A stretch of DNA of 64,000 bases from Paraflavitalea devenefica. GTDB lineage: Bacteria; Bacteroidota; Bacteroidia; Chitinophagales; Chitinophagaceae. The translations under genes and the position numbers were made by a program. The stretch's first letter is position 1; each line of letters begins with the position of its first letter. The stretch spans positions 682,001 through 746,000 of the forward strand of contig NZ_JAARML010000004.1 of NCBI RefSeq assembly GCF_011759375.1, read 5' to 3'. This document shows, piece by piece, positions 42,836-52,552 of the stretch. Under the pieces are notes generated by a model that did not search any database, was not told where the DNA came from, and saw nothing but the letters and a program-made list of their open reading frames with translations.

Positions 42836-44092
42836 TCACTTACTAATTAAAACTTTAATCACTTTGGAAGTACCTTCTACACGAAGATAATACACACCAT
42901 CCGCCAGGTGCCGGATATTCAGCCCCATCGTGCCTTTGGTGATCTTCACCTGCATGGACAGTTGCCCCAGGTGATTACGCAGGGTAATCGTCTTACCTAT
43001 CAATTCTCCTTCCTTACCTGCTTCTACAGTAATAAAATTAGCCGACGGATTGGGATATACTTTGGCAACCACTTCAGTAATCACAGCAGGCTCTTCTGTG
43101 GGAGTTGCTACAGGCCCTGTTACCGGTGTACCTGTAAGGGCTTTTGAAAACAACAAGGAATAGCGGGCTGAGCCGGACTGAAAGAGGCTTCTCATCTTAT
43201 TACGCTGCCCCAGGGTGAAGAGGTTAAGGCAGGCGTCGTCCGTAAAGTCCATATAATTCGTATACATATTGCCATACGGATTATTATCGCAGCTAACCAC
43301 CACACCGGTAGGACAACTACGGGTAGCACTTCGCTGGGGAGGCGTATCGTCCACATGATCATCGCCGCAATAAGAATCACCCCATATATGACGAAGCCCC
43401 AGCCAGTGACCGATTTCATGAGTAGCCGTACGTCCTTTGTTATAAGGAGCCGCGGCAGTACCCATCGTTCCAAAAGCGGAAGGAGAGATGGCTACACCAT
43501 CTATTGCTTTGGCGCAGCCAATAGTGCTGGCATAGCCGAGCAGTCCGCCTGCCAGGTTACCAATCCATATATTAAGATAACTGTCGGCATCCCAGGCATT
43601 CTCACCGCCACTGCCTGAATACTTAATGCGGTCATCCAGGCCAAACATCAGGATCGACGTCTTCTTCCGCGTAATTCCTGTAGTAGCCCTGCCGGAAGGA
43701 TCAATCTTAGCCAGTTCAAATTCCAACTGGCAGTCAGCCGCCAGGTGTCTGAACACAGCCGGTATGTTTACCGTATCCCCATTGAGCTTCCTGAAGTCTT
43801 TATTCAATGCGGCTATTTGTGATCGTATTTGTTCATCGCTGATATTCTGGGAAGCAGTATTATACAACACGTGTACAACTACAGGTATTTTAATAACCTG
43901 TGGCGTAGGCGACACCGTTCCGTTGAGCATAACTTCGCTGGTGCGGGGCGCTTCAAAAGCAGCGATCCGCTGGGCCAGCAAAGGATCGGCCTGTAACTGT
44001 TGCTGCAGGTATTCATGCGAAGCACAATTGCGCTGAGCGGGAACAACCTGGTAAGCCCATAAAAGTAAAAACGCGAGTACAAAATGTTTCAT
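42836..44092 (-). CDS. Secreted M43-type zinc metalloprotease with T9SS sorting domain
   Basis: The 418-residue protein starts at ATG 44092 with a signal peptide (MKHFVLAFLLLWAYQVVPAQ). The frame also opens at GTG 44119, which would put nine residues before the signal. The extended zinc motif HEIGHWLGLRH and the later YMDFTDDAC Met-turn identify the pappalysin/cytophagalysin family. Several cysteines (CGDD, SCPTG, SCDNN, DDACLN) match the family disulfides. The last ~75 residues, from VYPNPSANF, form a type A T9SS sorting domain. The mature protease is probably extracellular. Confidence 0.92.
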   Translation of the reverse strand: MKHFVLAFLLLWAYQVVPAQRNCASHEYLQQQLQADPLLAQRIAAFEAPRTSEVMLNGTVSPTPQVIKIPVVVHVLYNTASQNISDEQIRSQIAALNKDFRKLNGDTVNIPAVFRHLAADCQLEFELAKIDPSGRATTGITRKKTSILMFGLDDRIKYSGSGGENAWDADSYLNIWIGNLAGGLLGYASTIGCAKAIDGVAISPSAFGTMGTAAAPYNKGRTATHEIGHWLGLRHIWGDSYCGDDHVDDTPPQRSATRSCPTGVVVSCDNNPYGNMYTNYMDFTDDACLNLFTLGQRNKMRSLFQSGSARYSLLFSKALTGTPVTGPVATPTEEPAVITEVVAKVYPNPSANFITVEAGKEGELIGKTITLRNHLGQLSMQVKITKGTMGLNIRHLADGVYYLRVEGTSKVIKVLISK

Positions 44093-44558
44093 GGTAACGA
44101 CTTTCTTTGTGGTCGTCACATAGGCGCTGGAAGTCGTCTTCCTAAAGGATTTGTGCGTAACAGGCGATTACTCAGCAGGAGATTGGAAAATACAGGTTGA
44201 ACCAATAACAATATTGCACAACTGATCCCTGCCTACAACAGGGTCATGCCAAAACAATTACTGTAGATGATATTGGAGTAAAGCAATAAACAAACAACAG
44301 GAAAATAAAGACTAACGGGTCCACAGAGTTACCTATTCATTGAGCCACTCTGCTTAAAGCAGGAAATTGAGAAAGGAGGTACGTTGTTGAGTGGTATTCA
44401 GACGATAAGCTGATGTAAAGCAAATAAAAGTTTTCAATAATTCAAAGCACTTTACCAAAATTTTCAAGGGCGTTCTCCCTTAACTTAGGGGGCGTATTGT
44501 ATTTTTGGCTCCTAAGAATAACAATTTGTATTTTTAGCGTTATTGAGGATAACCTATT
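44093..44558. other. Divergent intergenic region without a gene
   Basis: This 466-bp spacer separates the minus-strand M43 protease from the plus-strand glutaminyl cyclase. No ORF or RNA gene was recognised. A consensus -7 element is at 44500-44507. Confidence 0.5.
44500..44507 (+). promoter_or_regulatory. -7 element TATTTTTG for the glutaminyl cyclase gene
   Basis: Exact TANNTTTG match 51 nt upstream of the ATG at 44559. No -33 TTG was seen. Confidence 0.45.
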
Positions 44559-45383
44559 ATGAAGAAAGTCAGCTACATAGCATTTGCGATGGCCATTACA
44601 ACCTGGTCTTGCGGAGGTCCTGACACCAACGCTCCCGACACTCCCAATCCGGGAACGTCCGACGTCCCGCCTCCTGTAATCCCTTTTTCAGTGGTCAACA
44701 AGCATCCGCACGATACCACCTATTTCACAGAAGGGCTGGAATTCTACAAAGGCCAGTTGCTGGAAAGTTCGGGCGGTAATGACGACAGCAGTCCCTACCC
44801 TTCAGAATTTGGCGTGGTAAACCGGGAAACAGGCAAAGTAATGACGAAAGCCAAACTGGATAAATCAAAGCATTTCGGCGAAGGCATTACCGTTTTTAAG
44901 GATAAGCTCTACCAGTTGACCTGGCAGAGCGGAGCAGCCTTTATTTATGATGCCAATACCTTTAAGCTCATCAGGGAATTTAAGCTGCCTACCCGTGAAG
45001 GATGGGGCTTAACGCATGACACCGCCTCCCTCATCATGAGCGATGGCAGCAGCAACCTGTATTACCTGGACCCGGATTCCTTACGGGTAAAATATACGGT
45101 GACCGTCATCCACAATGGCAGCCCCGTCAACAACATCAATGAACTGGAGTATGTCAATGGCGTGATCTATGCCAATAAATGGGGAGCGAATGTCGTTTTT
45201 AAAATTGACCCGCAAACCGGTAAAATATTGGGACAACTCAACCTGGATAGCCTTGACCGGGAAGCGAAAACACTGTATCCCGCCGCTGCAGAATTAAATG
45301 GTATTGCCTTCGACAGCAGCACCGGAAAAATCTTTGTTACCGGGAAAAAATGGCCTACGATGTACGAACTGCAGGTGCAGTAA
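44559..45383 (+). CDS. Glutaminyl-peptide cyclotransferase lipoprotein
   Basis: The enzyme converts N-terminal glutamine of proteins to pyroglutamate. Periplasmic cyclotransferases of this beta-propeller family are common in Bacteroidota. The 274-residue protein has lipobox Cys18 (TTWSCGG), a Pro-rich linker, and then the family landmarks: HDTTYFTEGLEFYKG, LLESSGG, FGEGITVFKDKLYQLTW, EGWGLTHD, NNINELEYVNGVIYANKW, and LNGIAFDSSTGKIFVTGKKW at the end. Signal-peptide cleavage often leaves N-terminal Gln in this phylum, which fits such an enzyme. Confidence 0.92.
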   Translation: MKKVSYIAFAMAITTWSCGGPDTNAPDTPNPGTSDVPPPVIPFSVVNKHPHDTTYFTEGLEFYKGQLLESSGGNDDSSPYPSEFGVVNRETGKVMTKAKLDKSKHFGEGITVFKDKLYQLTWQSGAAFIYDANTFKLIREFKLPTREGWGLTHDTASLIMSDGSSNLYYLDPDSLRVKYTVTVIHNGSPVNNINELEYVNGVIYANKWGANVVFKIDPQTGKILGQLNLDSLDREAKTLYPAAAELNGIAFDSSTGKIFVTGKKWPTMYELQVQ

Positions 45384-45384
45384 T

Positions 45385-46287
45385 CTATTTGGTGATAACA
45401 TAAATCAGGGAACTGCATTGCTCCTTATTCCGGAGCGCTTTTCCGTTGGAAACAAAGCCACGGAAGAAGCCTTTTACCACGCTGGCTTTTCCTGTTTTAT
45501 ACTTTTCACTCAACAGGCTCACATAGAAACTATCAAACCACATCGGTTTTATTGCTTTTACGGTAAGGCCATGCTGTTGCAACAGTACCCGCATGGAAGC
45601 CGGTGAAAAATGATACAGGTGCCTGGGAACATCATAAGCAGCCCAGTGTGATGCATAAAAGGTGGCATCCGCTGCTGTATAATTGGGCACCGCAACCAAC
45701 AATACCCCGCCGGGTTTTAATAATGTCTTAAGCTGGTCTAGGCAGGCATGCAGGCGGTGTACGTGCTCCAGCACATGCCATAAAGTGATGGCGTCAAAAT
45801 GACCCGCCGGCAACTTAAACAAATCACTTGTATCCTGTAAAGTAATACGGTGTTGCTCCAATGCCCGTTTACGGGTTTCAGCATCAGGCTCCAATCCTGT
45901 TACCTGCCATCCCTGCTGACGCATAAAGCCCGCAAAGGCTCCTACCCCCGCTCCCACATCCAGCAATGTGCCGGTCGTTTTTTGGGTAAACGCCTGCACA
46001 AGCCTTTTTTTGCTGCCCAGTGTATAATTCCGGACGATATGATAAAGCCGGTTAACAAGCCCTTTGCTGGTATTGGTATGGGAAATATAGTTTTCCGACT
46101 GGTAGTATTGGCCTATAGCATCTTCTGCCGGCACATCCTGCGTAAAACGTAAAGTACAGGCATCGCAATGCCATACTTCAAAAGATTGCTGCGATACGGT
46201 ATAATCCTTTACAGCCAGTACCTGGTGTATGGCAGTGGCATTACAGCCCGGGCAATGCGTGTGATGAATAATTGCTGACTTTTCCAC
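45385..46287 (-). CDS. Class I SAM-dependent methyltransferase with N-terminal zinc ribbon
   Basis: From GTG 46287 the protein is about 300 residues (VEKSAIIHH...). Earlier in-frame starts run into a repeated sequence at 46337-46390 and were rejected. Residues about 12-50 form a zinc-ribbon-like CPGC...CDAC pair. The Rossmann core has LLDVGAGVGAFAGFMRQQGW (motif I), then VTGLEPD and ITLWHVLEHVHR. The zinc ribbon plus methyltransferase layout is common among sugar or polysaccharide methyltransferases; the substrate is unknown. Its 3' end lies 1 bp from the cyclotransferase stop. Confidence 0.82.
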   Translation of the reverse strand: MEKSAIIHHTHCPGCNATAIHQVLAVKDYTVSQQSFEVWHCDACTLRFTQDVPAEDAIGQYYQSENYISHTNTSKGLVNRLYHIVRNYTLGSKKRLVQAFTQKTTGTLLDVGAGVGAFAGFMRQQGWQVTGLEPDAETRKRALEQHRITLQDTSDLFKLPAGHFDAITLWHVLEHVHRLHACLDQLKTLLKPGGVLLVAVPNYTAADATFYASHWAAYDVPRHLYHFSPASMRVLLQQHGLTVKAIKPMWFDSFYVSLLSEKYKTGKASVVKGFFRGFVSNGKALRNKEQCSSLIYVITK

Positions 46288-46336
46288 GGTTGCAAAGAAA
46301 GGGAAAGAATGCGGAATACAGAAGTCACGTCGTTGA

Positions 46337-46388
46337 ATTGTCACCCTGAGTATTGTCACCCTGAGCTTGTCGAAGGGTTGTCGAAGCC
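46337..46388. repeat. Short direct repeat after the HU-like gene
   Basis: ATTGTCACCCTGAG occurs at 46337-46350 and 46352-46365, followed by two TTGTCGAAG words. The combination is the much repeated Bacteroidota sequence that reads CCTTCGACAAGCTCAGG on the other strand. It begins just after the stop of the gene at 46392. Confidence 0.7.
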
Positions 46389-46391
46389 TTC

Positions 46392-47024
46392 TTACCGGCC
46401 TACACCAATACGCTGCTGGTTACCTGTACCGGAGGTAGAAAAGCCATTTTTATAGAAATTAAAGAAGATAATACTTAATGCAATGGCGGCAATGATCAGT
46501 GCATAGATCCACCAGGTATTCCTGACGGCCTCTTCCTCTTCCGGGAAAGGATTATCTACCTCGGCGGTATTGATCTCACGGGTTACTTCATGATCGCCCA
46601 CCAGCATCGTATGCTGGGTATGGCTGTGGATCACCCGCGTAGCAGGAGCAGGCTGCTGGGCAGAAGGAATGGCCCCGGAAGCTTCAAAAACAATATCGCC
46701 CGAAATATCTTTCTTCAGTAAACCCACGCCTTTCCATTCCACTACTTCATCCGTGCGCAGGCGGTTGCGCAGTTCATACGCCCACTCATTGTACCATTTG
46801 ATGGCTTCATAGTCGGCAATATCCTTTTGCTGGGCCAGGTAAGTAAAAAACTCCTTGTCCGGCGCATCGAAATACTTGTCAAAACGGAAATGATAAGAAG
46901 GCGGCAGTATCTGCTTATTCACAAAATCAGTTTGAGCCGGGATCCGTTCAATATAGACGGTCCCCAGGCCCGGAATACTTATACTTTTATGTTGCAGTAA
47001 GTAACTGGTCAGCGCTTCTATCAT
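46392..47024 (-). CDS. CCDC81-like HU-domain membrane protein
   Basis: In 210 residues, two N-terminal segments resemble the prokaryotic CCDC81-like HU domains: residues 1-55 (LTSYLLQHKSISIPGLGTVYIER) and about 55-120 (WYNEWAYELRNRLRTDEVVEWKGVGLLKKD). A single membrane helix lies about residues 168-188 (TWWIYALIIAAIALSIIFF), with a short tail. Family members usually end in a SPOR domain that binds denuded peptidoglycan; here it is missing. It may link DNA or a cytoplasmic scaffold to the envelope. The gene is downstream of the TonB-type gene, 107 bp away. Confidence 0.75.
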   Translation of the reverse strand: MIEALTSYLLQHKSISIPGLGTVYIERIPAQTDFVNKQILPPSYHFRFDKYFDAPDKEFFTYLAQQKDIADYEAIKWYNEWAYELRNRLRTDEVVEWKGVGLLKKDISGDIVFEASGAIPSAQQPAPATRVIHSHTQHTMLVGDHEVTREINTAEVDNPFPEEEEAVRNTWWIYALIIAAIALSIIFFNFYKNGFSTSGTGNQQRIGVGR

Positions 47025-47081
47025 GTTCCACAGGTTTTAGCGTTGCGAAGCAACAGTATTTTACGGGAAAAACAAAGAAAA

Positions 47082-47130
47082 CTTACAGTCTTCCCGCCTT
47101 TCCGGCTCCCGGTCTTCAGCTTCAGACTTC
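47082..47130. repeat. 7-bp-period array after the TonB-type barrel gene
   Basis: Seven heptamers at 47082, 47089, 47096, 47103, 47110, 47117 and 47124 (e.g. CGGCTCC, CAGCTTC), ending at the stop codon of the gene at 47132. Read along that gene, units resemble GAAGTCT-type words like those at 33689. Confidence 0.7.
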
Positions 47131-47131
47131 G

Positions 47132-48790
47132 CTATTTCTGATTAAAAGAATACGTTATCCCGCCCAGTATATTAAACCCGAATACCTCATACTGATTCCA
47201 GCGTTCGTACTTATTATTGAGGATATTGTTCATCTGCAACCACAGATTAAAGTTTTTGGTAATCCGGAACTCAGCACCTGCATTCAGGTCAAAGCCCCCA
47301 TCCCCTTTGTACGACAGTCCATCTTTACCACGCCAGCGCGGGGAATTCCAGGCCCAGAGGTCGGTATGAAACCAGAGGTCTTTCATCATCTGCCAGCGCA
47401 GGCCTACATTCAGCTCCACAGGAATAAGCCCCCAGGCTTTTAATTCCCGCTCTACTTTGGTAAACCAGTTTAAGTTAACAGCGGCTGTTGCATTAAACTT
47501 TTCCCCTATATTATAACCTACTTCCGTATGCAGGTTCACCGCCTTTATCTTAGGCTCATAAATCGTTTTGAATGTTTTACCATCCACGGTATCATTCGTA
47601 AACAAGGCCATATCGGTAAACGTCTGCAGCCCTATTTTAGCCGAATAACTGAAGTGGCCTGCCAGTGATCCCTTGAAACCGGCATACCGTTCTTCTACCC
47701 GGGTATTTCGTAATGAATCCGGCTGCGCCAGCCAGGGATTGATGGAAGCAAAACGCTGGTAAGAACCTTTCAGGTAATAGCCGATCCAGCCCAGTTGCAG
47801 GGTAAGTTGCTTATCATTGGTGGAGATATCGGCCATCAGGTTGGGCAGCAGGTTAAAGCGGTCACTCTGCCAGGTTGGTATCACTCCGCCATGAATATAC
47901 AGGTTGGGCGTTTTGTACAATACAGCCGCCGATACCTGGTACAGGTTATTATTATCAGTAAACTTATTGCTGCCGCTATCCATCTGGTAATTGGTAAGAT
48001 CGGCAGTTACACCCAGCTTAAAGGCAAACTCATCGCCAAATGATTTTTCCAGCGGCAGGTTCAACACCGTATTGGCTTCACGGCCTTTCACATCATGGTT
48101 ATCGCCAAACACACTTACCCGCAAACTGGGGTGATAACTGAGCCCGAACTCTGTAGGCTCTATGTTACGGAAATGTACCTTCCCTTCAATCGTCTGGAAA
48201 CGCTGGCGCAGGTCGCGCTTGGTAAATTGCAGGGTTTCCGGGCGAAAGCCATACAAATAATAGTCGTCACTGCTAAAGCCGAGCGTACCATTCCATTCCA
48301 GGTTTTTAGGCGTTTTATACGTAACTGCCGCGCCTACACTGGCAAGGCTGTTCTTTTGAAACTCCTTATCGCCTTTTGAATTATAATAATTGGCAAATAC
48401 ATTAAAGAACGTATTCTTATTATCGCCAAAGCTGAAGCCCGCTTTCACATAAGGCTGGTGCACATTACCAATGCCTACTTTAATATAATTATTGTACAGC
48501 CAGCTATTAATAGAGTCCATTTGCAGGGCCACCGGCTTCAGTTCTGCAGGCTGGTAAGTGAAATATAAATTCTGTACAGGTATATTATAATTAAGTGCAG
48601 GCCGGGATGTATCTACCAAAGGAGGCGCCGCATTGAAATTGATCTTCGATGCCTCCCGCAGTACCGGTTTAAAAGTGGAAGTAATATCAATCGTTTTGCG
48701 TTTCGTAGTATCCTGCGCCAGGGCAGCCATTCCCGCTCCTATCAAACAGGCGCTCATGGTTACCACTTTAATAACTGCTATATTATTCAT
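47132..48790 (-). CDS. TonB-dependent-receptor-like outer-membrane beta-barrel protein
   Basis: The 552-residue form starts at ATG 48790 (MNNIAVIKVVTMSACLIGAGMAALAQ, a signal peptide). The frame opens two codons earlier at TTG. There is no obvious plug domain. Repeated amphipathic strands with aromatic ends (KAGFSFGDNKNTFFNVFANYY, LTLQLGWIGYYLKGSYQRF) and the C-terminal GGITYSFNQK match TonB-dependent receptor barrels. It follows the large TPR gene by 49 bp, and this pair may form an envelope module. The substrate is unknown. Confidence 0.8.
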   Translation of the reverse strand: MNNIAVIKVVTMSACLIGAGMAALAQDTTKRKTIDITSTFKPVLREASKINFNAAPPLVDTSRPALNYNIPVQNLYFTYQPAELKPVALQMDSINSWLYNNYIKVGIGNVHQPYVKAGFSFGDNKNTFFNVFANYYNSKGDKEFQKNSLASVGAAVTYKTPKNLEWNGTLGFSSDDYYLYGFRPETLQFTKRDLRQRFQTIEGKVHFRNIEPTEFGLSYHPSLRVSVFGDNHDVKGREANTVLNLPLEKSFGDEFAFKLGVTADLTNYQMDSGSNKFTDNNNLYQVSAAVLYKTPNLYIHGGVIPTWQSDRFNLLPNLMADISTNDKQLTLQLGWIGYYLKGSYQRFASINPWLAQPDSLRNTRVEERYAGFKGSLAGHFSYSAKIGLQTFTDMALFTNDTVDGKTFKTIYEPKIKAVNLHTEVGYNIGEKFNATAAVNLNWFTKVERELKAWGLIPVELNVGLRWQMMKDLWFHTDLWAWNSPRWRGKDGLSYKGDGGFDLNAGAEFRITKNFNLWLQMNNILNNKYERWNQYEVFGFNILGGITYSFNQK

Positions 48791-48839
48791 CTGCAAAATT
48801 GATTCTGGTTTGTGTTTGATTGTAAAACGGCTCGTTGCC

Positions 48840-51800
48840 TTATTCCACCTTACTATTCTTCTTCTCTGCCTCCGCGGTCTCCTTCAATTTCCTTTCTGCT
48901 TCCATCCGCAATTCTTCTATCTTGGCATTGTCTACCACGCTCTGGTAAGTGGCTTTGGCATTGAAATAATCATTCTCTTTAAAATACACATCGCCAAGCA
49001 GGATATACGCTTTCGTTACCCAGTTCTCATAAGAACCTGCTTTATTGATCACTTCAAAAGCTGCTTTCTCTGCATCGTTCAGGCGGTTTTGCGCCAGGAA
49101 ACTATTAGCTATCTCATACCGGGCCTCAGCACCATAAGCCGATTTGCTCAGTGATACCACCGAACGGTAAGCAGTGATTGCCTGCTCGTAGGCTTTGGCA
49201 TTCTGGTGCGATTTGGCAATGGCCATATTGGCCAATACCTTATCATCTGTACCAATACCTTTTTGACTCAGCAGGTCTTTGGCATTGGTCACCGCATCAT
49301 CCCATTTCTGCAACTGGTACTGGCTGCGCAGCAAGCCACGCATAGCCTCCAGCTTATTCTCCTGTGAGGAAGCAAAATCTTTCAGCTTCTGGAAATACTT
49401 TTCCGCTTTGGGGTAATCTTTCAGATCAAAGAAATTAAGGCGGGCCGCATTCACCAGCGCCTTTTCACCAAACTTATGCGGCACCCTGTCGGCCAGTATC
49501 TCATAACCGGCAACCGCTTTGGCCCAGTCCTTCTGGTTGAAATAAATTTCGCTCTTATAATAAAGCGCTTCGAGGGAATACTTGCCTTCCGGGAACTTCG
49601 TGAGGTACTCTTCGAACTTCTTGGCAGCAGCGGGGAAATTACCATTGTTAAACTGTACTTCCGCTTCCTGGTAAGCCAGCTCATCTTCCTGTGTACCAGA
49701 AATCTCCTTACCCATTGTACGGGCAAAATTCACATACTCGCTCGTCTTACCCTGTTCTATATAAATGATCCGGGCATTTTCCAATGCTGCATCAGCTTCG
49801 GGGGAGTTGGGAAACTGTTTCAGGATCGCCGTATATTGATTTAATGCTTCTGTATTGTTATCCAGGTTATAATACGCAATGCCCATCTTAAGGTGTGCTT
49901 TGGGCTTGAGCGAGGAATTGGGATCACTCACTACATTCTTCAGATAAGGGATCGCTTCCCGGAATTGCTCATTGGCCAGGAGCGTTACCGCCACTTCCAT
50001 ATTGGCATCGGCCACCAGTCCCGAAGTAGGATACTTGCGGCTGATGGAAGACAACAGGTTGATCTTTTCCTTTCCATTATTAACCCCGGCGATCATCGCT
50101 TTCTGGAAAGTAGCATAATCGCTGGCCGGCCAGGAATAATCTAATACCTTATTGTACATGGACTCCGCTTTCTTATAATCGCGGTTCATATAATAACAGT
50201 CGGCCACACGCACATAAGCATCCTGTTCAATGGGAGCAGCATTGATCTTTGGTGAAGCAGGGGCTACCTGTTCAAAAAAGCCCTGGGCCTGCTTATAATT
50301 TTCCTTCTTCAGAAAGCAGTAACCAAGGTTATACTTCGCATTTACCGGGTTCACTTCTCCATTCACCACCCCGCTTTTCAGGTATTCGAAATAATACCGG
50401 ATCGCATCATCCAGCTTATTCAGGCGGTAGGAGATCTCTCCTTTCCAGAACTGCACATATGGCAATACAGCCGTATTATTGGGGTCAATTTCGGCCCGCG
50501 TAAGCAATTCCATGGCTGTTACCAGCATGCCATCATTGGCCAGCTCTGTAGCGCGGCCATACAATATCTTGGGGTATAGTCTCCTCGCATTAGGAGAAGG
50601 CGACTTCACACTTTCCAGCAGCGCCAAAGCATCTTTATAATTATTGGTATTGGCCAGCACGCTTACCATCAGCTCCCGCGCTTCATTCGTATATTCAGAT
50701 TGCGGGTATGCCTGGGTAAACTTCTGCAGTTCGGTCAGGGCCACATCCTGGTAGCCAAGCTCATAAGAGAGTTTGGCGTAATTGTACATGGATATCTCCT
50801 TTTGCTTCGCATTGCTGTTATTGGAAGCGCCAATAAGGAAGGCATTGCGGGCATTGGCCTTCTGGTTCGTTTTAAGATAAGCATCCCCCAACAGGTACAT
50901 GGAATTCTGCCCCAGCGAATCTTCTTTTCCGCTTATCTGCTTGAAACCATCTATCGCTTTATTCCAGTTTTTAGCCTTGTAATAACAATAAGAAAGCTCA
51001 TACACATCTTCCCGGCGCACCTTATCCGATTTGGTGACATAAGTCTCCAGGTAAGGCAATGCTTTCTCATATTGCTGCTTTTCAAAATATGCATGGCCTA
51101 CTATCTGGCGCATTTCAAGATCATAATGCAGGTTGCCCCTTTTCAGCTTATTCTCCGCATACTCAAGCGCTTTGTCTTTCTGACCCAGGGAGTAATAAAT
51201 ATTGGCCACATAATAGGGCACTACCTTACCATAATTCTCATGGTCTTCCACCACGGTAAATGCATCGAGCGCATCGCGGTATTTCTTGTCATAGAACGAC
51301 AGGAAGCCATAATAATAATTGGCATCAATGTAATTGGGATCATCCTTCATTTGCCGGATGGCATCGAATAAAGGTTTGGCCTGGCTGAATTGCTTATTGG
51401 TAAAATAAGCATACCCCAGGTGAAACTTCATGTCCGCAATCTCCCGGTTGGTAAGATTAGAAATGTCCGCCTTTTCGTATAAAGGAATAGCTTCTGTATA
51501 ATTTTGCTGGCGGAAATAATACTCTGCAAGGTGGAAGCCCATCATCTGGGTGCGGGCCTCATTATCTTCAAGGTCTATAAAATTCTTTGCCTTTTCTACT
51601 GCGCCTTGCTCATTTTGTTTGAGCGCGCATACGACGGTATAATACTTTAACTCCTGGTAAGGGATGGCCTGGTTGGTAATATCCGGCTCACGTTGTTTCA
51701 ACTGCAGGTCTTTGAGTAAAGGATAGGCCAGACTGTATTGTTCACGCTGAAAATATTCCTTTGCCTGCTTATAGGAAGCCTGGGGGTCGTTGAGAAAACG

Positions 51801-51866
51801 TGTTTGCTGGGCAATAGCGAATTGGGAAAGACCAAGAAGACCAATGATAACTGTCGTTTTTTTCAT
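48840..51866 (-). CDS. Large exported tetratricopeptide-repeat protein
   Basis: The protein has 1008 residues with a signal peptide (MKKTTVIIGLLGLSQFAIAQ). Nearly the whole length is TPR: repeats of about 34 residues such as YKQAKEYFQREQYSLAYPLLKDL, YYRQQNYTEAIPLYEKA-type units and QNRLNDAEKAAFEVINKAG, more than 20 in all. The C-terminal tail is highly charged (EELRMEAERKLKETAEAEKKN). It probably acts as a periplasmic or outer-membrane scaffold. The next two genes encode a TonB-type barrel and an HU-like membrane protein, suggesting a shared envelope role. Confidence 0.9.
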   Translation of the reverse strand: MKKTTVIIGLLGLSQFAIAQQTRFLNDPQASYKQAKEYFQREQYSLAYPLLKDLQLKQREPDITNQAIPYQELKYYTVVCALKQNEQGAVEKAKNFIDLEDNEARTQMMGFHLAEYYFRQQNYTEAIPLYEKADISNLTNREIADMKFHLGYAYFTNKQFSQAKPLFDAIRQMKDDPNYIDANYYYGFLSFYDKKYRDALDAFTVVEDHENYGKVVPYYVANIYYSLGQKDKALEYAENKLKRGNLHYDLEMRQIVGHAYFEKQQYEKALPYLETYVTKSDKVRREDVYELSYCYYKAKNWNKAIDGFKQISGKEDSLGQNSMYLLGDAYLKTNQKANARNAFLIGASNNSNAKQKEISMYNYAKLSYELGYQDVALTELQKFTQAYPQSEYTNEARELMVSVLANTNNYKDALALLESVKSPSPNARRLYPKILYGRATELANDGMLVTAMELLTRAEIDPNNTAVLPYVQFWKGEISYRLNKLDDAIRYYFEYLKSGVVNGEVNPVNAKYNLGYCFLKKENYKQAQGFFEQVAPASPKINAAPIEQDAYVRVADCYYMNRDYKKAESMYNKVLDYSWPASDYATFQKAMIAGVNNGKEKINLLSSISRKYPTSGLVADANMEVAVTLLANEQFREAIPYLKNVVSDPNSSLKPKAHLKMGIAYYNLDNNTEALNQYTAILKQFPNSPEADAALENARIIYIEQGKTSEYVNFARTMGKEISGTQEDELAYQEAEVQFNNGNFPAAAKKFEEYLTKFPEGKYSLEALYYKSEIYFNQKDWAKAVAGYEILADRVPHKFGEKALVNAARLNFFDLKDYPKAEKYFQKLKDFASSQENKLEAMRGLLRSQYQLQKWDDAVTNAKDLLSQKGIGTDDKVLANMAIAKSHQNAKAYEQAITAYRSVVSLSKSAYGAEARYEIANSFLAQNRLNDAEKAAFEVINKAGSYENWVTKAYILLGDVYFKENDYFNAKATYQSVVDNAKIEELRMEAERKLKETAEAEKKNSKVE

Positions 51867-52119
51867 TCCCTGCTTTTTTTATTCAATATCTTTTTGGAGA
51901 GGGAGAGCAAAAAAAATACGAATAGCGAATCGGATTTCAGCATATAACCGTAGGTCCTTTCCGGCATTCGTAATACATCTGTTTGACCGTCCCATCCGGG
52001 TTTTTAACGTCGTAAAGTTTCTAATTATTTCATCTTAAACCAAAGATCGTTCCTAACACTGTGGATAAGTGCAAGGATTAACAATTCTTTTTCATTATGA
52101 AATGCAAAAGCAAATCCAT

Positions 52120-52127
52120 TATTTTTG
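52120..52127 (+). promoter_or_regulatory. -7 element TATTTTTG for the doxX-thioesterase operon
   Basis: Exact TANNTTTG match 16 nt before the ATG at 52144. No -33 TTG was seen. Confidence 0.5.
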
Positions 52128-52143
52128 AGAAAACATCCTATCG

Positions 52144-52551
52144 ATGAGTAAACTATTATCAACCAACTACACCAGTGGCGCCTTCAATTTTGGTGCCCTG
52201 CTGCTTCGCCTTGCTGTGGGTGGATTATTGTTGCCACATGGCTACGATAAGCTCGTTCATTTTGCGGCTAATAAAGCACACATGATTAACTTTATGGGAA
52301 TCGGCGTAACAACTTCACTGGCGCTCCTCGTATTTGCCGAATTCTTTTGTTCCCTGTTTGTGATACTGGGGCTTGCTACCCGTTTGGCTGCCATACCACC
52401 TGCCTTTGCCATGTTTGTAGCACTGTGGAAAGGACATAACCTCGATATATTTGGCAAGGGTGAACATGCAGCCTTATTCATGTTTGGTTTCCTTGTAATC
52501 CTCATCATTGGCCCCGGTAAAGCCAGCGTGGACGGCGCTATGGGAAAATAA
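52144..52551 (+). CDS. DoxX family membrane protein
   Basis: The 135-residue protein has four predicted membrane helices. Family landmarks are LLLRLAVGGLLLPHGYDKL at the N-terminus, then LLVFAEFFCSLFVILGLATRLAAIPPAFAMFVA and LFMFGFLVILIIGPGKAS. DoxX-like proteins take part in quinone-linked or thiol redox processes in several bacteria, but this subgroup is uncharacterised. The thioesterase start codon lies 1 nt beyond the stop, so the two are co-transcribed. Confidence 0.9.
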   Translation: MSKLLSTNYTSGAFNFGALLLRLAVGGLLLPHGYDKLVHFAANKAHMINFMGIGVTTSLALLVFAEFFCSLFVILGLATRLAAIPPAFAMFVALWKGHNLDIFGKGEHAALFMFGFLVILIIGPGKASVDGAMGK

Positions 52552-52552
52552 C